DNA of 14,020 nucleotides from Blautia sp. (lineage in GTDB: Bacteria > Bacillota > Clostridia > Lachnospirales > Lachnospiraceae), in assembly GCA_017515945.1 (NCBI GenBank), contig JAFWDX010000264.1, positions 1 to 14,020 on the forward strand, read 5' to 3'. Position numbers and translations under genes: made by a program. The notes under the pieces are model-generated. The model had not been told where the DNA came from. It saw only the letters and a program-made list of their open reading frames with translations, and did no database searches. Of this stretch, positions 7,218 to 11,887 are shown one piece after another. Positions within the stretch are counted from its first letter, which is position 1; each line of letters starts with the position of its first letter.

Positions 7218-7261
7218 CCGCCTGACAGCAGTGCCTCTTTTCATTTTTCATTCTAAATCAG

Positions 7262-7284
7262 TTATGCTTTTCTGTCAAGCATAA
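7262..7284. other. Short intergenic hairpin
   Basis: TTATGCTT (7262-7269) and AAGCATAA (7277-7284) are perfect complements with a 7-base loop. No T-run follows on either strand, so it is not a clear terminator. It lies between the 3' ends of the small structured gene and the DAHP synthase gene. Confidence 0.3.
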
Positions 7285-7299
7285 TGGGTCTGGCCCTCC

Positions 7300-7332
7300 A
7301 AAAATGAGTCAGGGGTCATGAAAGAACCTGAC
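7300..7332 (-). terminator. Probable terminator of the DAHP synthase gene
   Basis: Read on the - strand, GTCAGG (7332-7327) pairs with CCTGAC (7313-7308) across a 13-base loop, followed by TCA and TTTTT (7304-7300). It starts 5 bases past the stop codon of the gene ending at 7338. The stem is short. The region also carries the shared phrase TCATGAAAGAACCTG (7316-7330). Confidence 0.5.
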
Positions 7333-7337
7333 CTCCC

Positions 7338-8378
7338 TTAACTCTCAAAGTCGAATCGCTTCCCGACCAGCGCCATCACCCCGGCCAGCTCCTTCAGCAA
7401 TTCTCTATACTGCCCGATATCAAGCATCTGATAATAGTCGCCGGGCTTGATCGTAGAATCAGGATCCATATGCACCTCGACCTCCACGAGATCAGCGCCC
7501 ATCAGGACGGCGGCACAGTTCACGGGAGTTACAAACTCTCTCACGCCTGTTCCATGGCTGGCGTCTGCCAGGACGGGCAGGCAGGTTTTTTCTTTTAAGG
7601 TCAGGATACTGGAAACATCAAAGGTATTCCTCGTCCCTGTCTCGTGTGTCTGGATACCGCGCTCAGCCAGGATCACATTCCCTGAACCATAGACATAAAA
7701 ATACTCGGCAGCCTTGAGGAGCTGTTCATTTGTACACCACATGCCTTTTTTCAGGATGGTCGGTATGCGGGAACGGGCGGCCCTCTTGAGCAGGTCGTAG
7801 TTCTGCATGTTGCGGGTGCCGATCTGAATGAGATCGATGTCATATTCGAGTGCCAGATCGATATCCTCCTGGCACAGCACTTCACCCAGAACCGGCAGGC
7901 CTGTATCCTCCTTGATCCGGTGGAGATACTCCCAGCCGATATCACCCACACCCTGGAAGTTGTAAGGGGAGGTCCTTGGCTTGCCGGGCATGGCCCTGAA
8001 TACGGAAACACCTTCTTTTTTCAGCGCCATCGCGGTTTCGTAAAGGGATTCGTATGATTCGATGGCACAGGGGCCGGCGATCACGGAGACCTTATGATCC
8101 TGCGGGTCATAAAGCCTTTTGCCGATCCGGAGCTCGGGTACCAGCGTCTGGTCTGTTACAAAGAACAGATCGTCACCGTCCAGGATGGAAAATACTTTAT
8201 GCAGTTCGTTTCGTTCAATGAATCCGTCTGTGATCGCTTCCAGATTTCCGTCGATGATCAGGAAAACTCTGCCAAAACTGTCATTTATAACATAATTAAA
8301 AATTCTTCCGGTATGTGCGGATCTGATCAGTTCTATGATCCGCCAGGCATCTTCTCTGCTATTACATAAGAATATCAT
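7338..8378 (-). CDS. aroF: 3-deoxy-7-phosphoheptulonate (DAHP) synthase, type I-beta
   Basis: Catalyses condensation of phosphoenolpyruvate with erythrose 4-phosphate, the first step of the shikimate pathway; cytoplasmic. 346 residues, close to the roughly 340 of Thermotoga-type enzymes. Residues 1-95 resemble the N-terminal ferredoxin-like regulatory domain; the TIM barrel follows. Visible motifs are IAGPCAIES (Cys104, metal ligand), GKPRTSPYNFQG (Lys133, Arg135), IGTRNMQNY, LKKGM, ERGIQTHETGTRNTFD, ADASHGTG (His275) and VEVH (Glu301). The fourth ligand loop, usually ALSDGPQ, reads TIKPGDYYQML, so the Asp lies two residues later (Asp314). I chose the ATG at 8378: GAAAGTGAG lies 6 bases upstream, homology begins there, and the predicted promoter puts the RNA start near 8410, excluding the upstream ATG at 8411. 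Monocistronic. The symbol aroF (aroA in some Gram-positives) is by family only. Confidence 0.92.
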   Translation of the reverse strand: MIFLCNSREDAWRIIELIRSAHTGRIFNYVINDSFGRVFLIIDGNLEAITDGFIERNELHKVFSILDGDDLFFVTDQTLVPELRIGKRLYDPQDHKVSVIAGPCAIESYESLYETAMALKKEGVSVFRAMPGKPRTSPYNFQGVGDIGWEYLHRIKEDTGLPVLGEVLCQEDIDLALEYDIDLIQIGTRNMQNYDLLKRAARSRIPTILKKGMWCTNEQLLKAAEYFYVYGSGNVILAERGIQTHETGTRNTFDVSSILTLKEKTCLPVLADASHGTGVREFVTPVNCAAVLMGADLVEVEVHMDPDSTIKPGDYYQMLDIGQYRELLKELAGVMALVGKRFDFES

Positions 8379-8416
8379 AATCGTCTCACTTTCGTATGCG
8401 CATAAGCACATGCTGA

Positions 8417-8445
8417 ATTTTACTATGAAAGCGCCCGATTATCAA
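8417..8445 (-). promoter_or_regulatory. Sigma-A promoter of the DAHP synthase gene
   Basis: On the - strand TTGATA (8445-8440, 5/6), 17 bases, then TAAAAT (8422-8417, 5/6). Predicted RNA start near 8410, giving a leader of about 30 bases before the ATG at 8378. The leader is too short for a T-box or other attenuator. Confidence 0.7.
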
Positions 8446-8466
8446 CCCATAAACTTCAAGTAAATG

Positions 8467-8528
8467 ATGAGTCACCGAACCTGCCCTTGCCCTTGTAACT
8501 GAGATGGAACTGGTGACTCAACAGTTCC
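8467..8528. repeat. Dispersed repeat copy with terminal hairpin
   Basis: Bases 8492-8528 match the right end of the palindromic element (6080-6116) at 30 of 37 positions. Within it GGAACTG (8506-8512) and CAGTTCC (8522-8528) form a hairpin. The left half carries ATGAGTCA (8467-8474) and CCGAACCTG (8475-8483), phrases shared with 7304-7311 and 2-10. It lies between the divergent promoters at 8417-8445 and 8547-8575. Confidence 0.5.
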
Positions 8529-8546
8529 AAAAAACTTTACCAGTAA

Positions 8547-8575
8547 TTTACATCATTATGACAACGTTTTAAAAT
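8547..8575 (+). promoter_or_regulatory. Sigma-A promoter driving an intergenic structured RNA
   Basis: TTTACA (8547-8552, 5/6), a spacer of exactly 17 bases and TAAAAT (8570-8575, 5/6). Predicted start near 8582. It points toward the 3' end of the GH1 gene, where no + strand gene follows. Confidence 0.65.
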
Positions 8576-8581
8576 AAATGC

Positions 8582-8724
8582 CTTACACTCTGTATGTGTC
8601 AGGGCGGTTGCCCTGGATATAAAGCATGAGCATTTCCGGCTTTGCCCTTTGGCATGATGGGGCGGCTGCCGGGAGGAAAGTTCTGAACCTGATGTGGTGA
8701 CCGGGGAGGAACGCTCATGCTTTA
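8582..8724 (+). ncRNA. Candidate independently transcribed structured RNA, family not recognised
   Basis: Downstream of a good promoter the sequence forms consecutive hairpins. They are ACAC/GTGT (8585-8588/8596-8599); CAGGGC-GGTT-GCCCTG (8600-8615, perfect); then an 11-bp helix AAAGCATGAGC (8621-8631) with GCTCATGCTTT (8713-8723). That helix closes an 81-base multi-branched region containing CCGGC/GCCGG (8636-8640/8668-8672) and two purine-rich loops, GGGAGGA (8671-8677) and GGGGAGGA (8703-8710). The 3' end is unclear; TTTAATT follows the closing helix. It overlaps the stop codon of the convergent GH1 gene. The only ORF, 24 codons from 8626, lacks a ribosome binding site. I could not match it to SRP RNA, 6S, tmRNA, RNase P or a known riboswitch. 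It may instead serve as the 3' stem of the GH1 transcript on the other strand. Confidence 0.5.
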
Positions 8725-10071
8725 ATTGGCTTTAATTGAATGCAGGCCCAGTACACGCAGGCTTTCCTTCGGCGTTCTGGTCTGTGTTTCTCTGTCCACC
8801 GCGATCAGCCCAAAGGTCATGGAAAATCCCTTCTGCCATTCAAAGTTGTCGAGCAGGCTCCAGTAAAAATATCCTTTCACCGGAATATGATCTTTTACGC
8901 AGCGTTCCACTCCTGCCAGTGCCCGTTCGATGAATTCCACACGGCTTTCGTCGTCTGAGACGGCAACGCCGTTTTCCGTGACGATCAGATCGCCTTTGAA
9001 GTCATCGTGCACCTTGCGCAGCACGTGCTCCAGGGCTTCGGGGTAGAATTCGTAGTCCATCTGAGTCAGTCTGGCGCCTTCGGGGGAGGGGAGCTGCCCC
9101 TGAGGACCGTACTGTGTACGGGTGTAATTCTGCACGCCGAGGAAGTCGTCATCCTGGATGTATGGCAGGTAGTGCCGGAATTCTTCGTCCCAAGCGGCTT
9201 CGGCCTGGCTTTCACCGCCGCGCAGGGCCTGACAGTCGTGCATGGAAAGGGTGATGCCGACCTTGATATCCGGGTACAGCTCCTTGATGGCTTCCTTTGC
9301 CGCCTGATGAGCCCGGAATACGAGGGCGTCGCCTTCGGGGGTGCGGGAGGAGACGAAGATCTGCGGCTGGGGTGTTCCGAACACCTGCGCGTTTTCCTGA
9401 GCCGCATATTTCAGGTTCTCCATCATTTTTTCGAAGTTCATTCCTACCTGCACCTTGCCCTCGGCGCTTTTTGCGCCGCCAGCCGCCATATCCTGCATCG
9501 CAGTCTTTTCCTTGTCCTCGGCGTTTCCGCCCCTGCCAGCCGCCTGCTGCGCCATGAGCTGATACCGCTTCATAAGCGCTGCCAGCTGCAGCCCCATGTT
9601 CGCCTCGTTGATGGTACAGATATACCTGAGCTCACTTCCGAGCTTCTCCGTCACATAAGCGGCATACCTCCGGAAGTAAGAGACCGTGCTTTCAGCCTCC
9701 CAGCCGCCTTTTTTGATCAGCCAGACGGGACTGGTGAAATGCATCAGGGTCACGACGGGTTCCACGCCGTTCTTCCTGCAGCACGCGATCACCTGCCGGT
9801 AATGCTCGATCTCATCTTCATCAAATCTGCCTTCCTCCGGCTCGATCCGGGCCCATTCGATGGAAAAGCGGTAGGCATTCAATCCGGCCTCGGCCAGCAG
9901 ACGGATGTCCTCTTCGTAGCGGTGATAGTGATCACACGCCAGGCCGCTCGGCTCTGCAAAGCTGGTATGGGGCAGCAGCTCCATGGCCCAGTAATCGCTG
10001 TGGATGTTGTTCCCCTCCACCTGATGAGCCGCCGTGGCCGCACCTTTTAAGAACCCCTTCGGGAATGTCAT
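8722..10071 (-). CDS. Glycoside hydrolase family 1 protein (beta-glucosidase/beta-galactosidase-like)
   Basis: Retaining beta-glycosidase that removes terminal beta-linked sugars; 449 residues, typical for GH1. The acid/base Glu156 is in TINEAN (usually NEP) and the nucleophile Glu366 is in IVTENG. Other GH1 marks are FLKGAATAAHQVEGNN at the N-terminus, RFSIEWARIEPEEG, LMHFTSPVWLIKKGGW and YFYWSLLDNFEWQKGF near the C-terminus. Residues about 164-230, after the acid/base, are rich in Met, Ala, Gly and Lys with no motif I recognise. No signal peptide, so cytoplasmic. I chose the ATG at 10071 because AAGGAGGAG lies 5 bases upstream and the GH1 fold begins there; an upstream ATG at 10149 would overlap the preceding gene and add 26 unrelated residues. 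It is the last gene of the glycosidase operon, 16 bases after the GH43 stop. The exact substrate cannot be read from sequence. Confidence 0.9.
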   Translation of the reverse strand: MTFPKGFLKGAATAAHQVEGNNIHSDYWAMELLPHTSFAEPSGLACDHYHRYEEDIRLLAEAGLNAYRFSIEWARIEPEEGRFDEDEIEHYRQVIACCRKNGVEPVVTLMHFTSPVWLIKKGGWEAESTVSYFRRYAAYVTEKLGSELRYICTINEANMGLQLAALMKRYQLMAQQAAGRGGNAEDKEKTAMQDMAAGGAKSAEGKVQVGMNFEKMMENLKYAAQENAQVFGTPQPQIFVSSRTPEGDALVFRAHQAAKEAIKELYPDIKVGITLSMHDCQALRGGESQAEAAWDEEFRHYLPYIQDDDFLGVQNYTRTQYGPQGQLPSPEGARLTQMDYEFYPEALEHVLRKVHDDFKGDLIVTENGVAVSDDESRVEFIERALAGVERCVKDHIPVKGYFYWSLLDNFEWQKGFSMTFGLIAVDRETQTRTPKESLRVLGLHSIKAN

Positions 10072-10087
10072 ATTAACTCCTCCTTGC

Positions 10088-11887
10088 TCAAAGCTGCACG
10101 CAGCTCCCTTCCGTGATCCCATTCTCATTAAAAACATCCACCCGTACAAAATACTGTCTGCCCTTTATCAGAGCCCCGACACGATGTTCCCCGGGCGTGA
10201 AAACCATATCACTGTGGTAAAGCTTCTCCGGGCTGCTGCCAAACAGGATGTTCCACCCGAGTGCATCATCCTGCGCGGCGATATCGACCACCATGTCGAG
10301 ATCATTTACACGCGCAGCGGTAAACTCCGGCGCGCCAGGCTTTTCTCCTTTGCCAAGTCCGAATACCCGGAGACCGGAGATGCACGGCGCCTGCCCGTAA
10401 GGCACTTCCATTTCACTCAGGCGCAGATACCGGGCCGCAAAGCCCTCCTCACGCACCACCAGGTCATGACTGAGATCGGTTTCGGCTGCGGATTTATCCT
10501 CAATGACAAACCAGCCTTCGCCGTCCGTGCTGCCCTCAAGCTTCCACCTTGTCACGAGCTCTCTTTCTTCGATATACCGGGCCTGGGATCCGGGACGGAT
10601 CTCACCCGGGCAGGGAATCCCGATTGTATCGTCCGCGAAATTCACCTGCACGGCGTGTACGTCAAATACCTGTCCCAGATCCAGACACAGCCATTCCTCA
10701 CGGCCGCAGGCAGCCGCCTGCCACCAGCTCTGCACATTTTCCTCCGCTGCCTTTTCCGGCACATGGCCCTCGGTAAAAGAGGACGCCGTCACTTTTTTAT
10801 GGACGCTCAGGAGCATCCAGGCCGGATCCGCCCAGGGATCACAGGCCCCTTCGGGCACCGCCATTGGCCAGTCGCCGTAACGCTGATCGCAGAAAAGCTC
10901 GCCGTCCGCATCGAAGCCTGCCGGCCAGATTCCCACACGGCGTTCAAAAATGTGGTTTATCGAAATGCGCATGGTGGAGGTATGCCAGAGATTTCCCGAC
11001 AGATCCTTCATCGTGGAACCGTGGCCGGCGCCGGGCAGAAAGCCGCCCGGCTTGTATGAATACGGATTGTTTTCGGCAAGGATGAACGGGCCCAGGGGAG
11101 AGTCGCTCACATAGACGCCGTCCGAGTAAGTATTGTACTGGGCGCCCGGGCAGGCATACTGCAGATAATACTTTCCCTCGTATTTGTCCAGCCAAGCCCC
11201 TTCGATATAAGGCTTTTTCGTAAACATCCCGCGGATCAGAGGCTTCACCTCTTCCGGCAGCTGCTCTTCCGGAACGGGACTGTTCGCCAGAAAGCCCCGG
11301 TAGCCGGCCTCCACCTCTTCCTCACTTGCCGGCAGAGTGCTGTTGCCCTCGCCGATCCGCTCGAAGCCGATGGCCCAGGGATTGCCTGCGATCAGTTCCT
11401 TTTTATCGCCGATGGGTCTCATGGTCTCTGGATCCAGCTCCACTCCATAGATCGGCGTTTCGTTGGAGCAGCCCCAGTAAAAGTACACGCGTCCGTCCTC
11501 GTCAAAGAACAGATTGGGATCCCAGAAGGAAAAGCTCCCTTCCAGTTTTTCATACGGCCCGTTCAGGATATCCCGGGTGCGCCAGAAGTCACACAGATGA
11601 TCCCGGCTGGAGGCGCTGAAATACACCCAGCTGTCCTTCACACGCACATCAGGCGCGTAATCGTAGAGCGGCATCTCATCCGGCAGACGATGATTCTCCC
11701 ATGTCACCAGATCATCCGACACCCACACGCCCAGCGTCATGGAAGCAAAGATATAGTAGCGGCCTTTGAATTCGATCATCGAAGGATCCGCCGCCTCTCT
11801 GCAGATCTGCAGCCTTCCGTGCTGCCTCGGATCGGCGTTGAACTGGTAGCGGTAATTGATATTCACGGGATTACAATAATATTTCAT
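10088..11887 (-). CDS. Glycoside hydrolase family 43 protein with C-terminal F5/8C-like and Fn3-like regions
   Basis: Inverting five-bladed-propeller glycosidase, most likely acting on xylose- or arabinose-containing side chains (beta-xylosidase or alpha-L-arabinofuranosidase class). 599 residues. The catalytic triad is visible: base Asp34 in EAADPSMIEF, pKa-modulating Asp123 in FWDPNLFFDEDG, and acid Glu229 in KKPYIEGAWL. Residues about 358-510 resemble an F5/8-type C (discoidin) carbohydrate-binding module (WWQAAACG, WLCLDLGQ, WKLEGSTDG, RYLRLSE). Residues 516-599 look Fn3-like. No signal peptide is present, unusual for an enzyme with a binding module, so it probably works inside the cell on imported oligosaccharides. 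Start ATG 11887 follows AAGGAGA with 8-base spacing; a start at 11926 lacks a ribosome binding site. It overlaps the end of the GH78 gene by 17 bases, suggesting translational coupling. Confidence 0.88.
   Translation of the reverse strand: MKYYCNPVNINYRYQFNADPRQHGRLQICREAADPSMIEFKGRYYIFASMTLGVWVSDDLVTWENHRLPDEMPLYDYAPDVRVKDSWVYFSASSRDHLCDFWRTRDILNGPYEKLEGSFSFWDPNLFFDEDGRVYFYWGCSNETPIYGVELDPETMRPIGDKKELIAGNPWAIGFERIGEGNSTLPASEEEVEAGYRGFLANSPVPEEQLPEEVKPLIRGMFTKKPYIEGAWLDKYEGKYYLQYACPGAQYNTYSDGVYVSDSPLGPFILAENNPYSYKPGGFLPGAGHGSTMKDLSGNLWHTSTMRISINHIFERRVGIWPAGFDADGELFCDQRYGDWPMAVPEGACDPWADPAWMLLSVHKKVTASSFTEGHVPEKAAEENVQSWWQAAACGREEWLCLDLGQVFDVHAVQVNFADDTIGIPCPGEIRPGSQARYIEERELVTRWKLEGSTDGEGWFVIEDKSAAETDLSHDLVVREEGFAARYLRLSEMEVPYGQAPCISGLRVFGLGKGEKPGAPEFTAARVNDLDMVVDIAAQDDALGWNILFGSSPEKLYHSDMVFTPGEHRVGALIKGRQYFVRVDVFNENGITEGSCVQL

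Larger units (their letters stand above)
7021..7245 (+). ncRNA. Highly structured mRNA with buried ribosome binding site and end-to-end pairing (type I toxin-like)
   Basis: Five structural elements are visible. (1) A hairpin GTCCTC-ATTC-GAGGAC at 7021-7036, exactly at the predicted 5' end. (2) Long-range helices: AGAGGCACTGC (7037-7047) with GCAGTGCCTCT (7228-7238), and CAGGCGGTTG (7058-7067) with CAACCGCCTG (7215-7224), both perfect. (3) A hairpin 7074-7079/7084-7089 closed by a GAAA tetraloop that contains the Shine-Dalgarno. (4) A hairpin at 7150-7161/7170-7181 covering the stop codon, with one mismatch. (5) A T-rich 3' end (CTCTTTTCATTTTT) after the outer helix, a likely terminator. End pairing plus a masked ribosome binding site is the known layout of type I toxin mRNAs. 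The function here is inferred. Confidence 0.7.

Noticed and set aside
8379..8411. Upstream ATG of the DAHP synthase gene at 8411
   Set aside because: No ribosome binding site, the family N-terminus starts 11 codons later, and the predicted transcription start lies on this ATG.
8626..8700. 24-codon ORF inside the intergenic RNA, and a two-codon ORF at 8717-8725
   Set aside because: The 24-codon ORF has no Shine-Dalgarno and no clear hydrophobic or charged pattern. The two-codon ORF follows GGGGAGGA but is too short to support as a gene.
8632..8723. TPP riboswitch-like phrase GAACCTGAT within the intergenic RNA
   Set aside because: The CTGAGA motif and the GGATAATGCCAGCG block required for a TPP aptamer are absent, and no thiamine gene follows on this strand.
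9007..10050. Long + strand frame opposite the GH1 gene (347 codons)
   Set aside because: Antisense to a clear GH1 enzyme, with no domain and no start signals.
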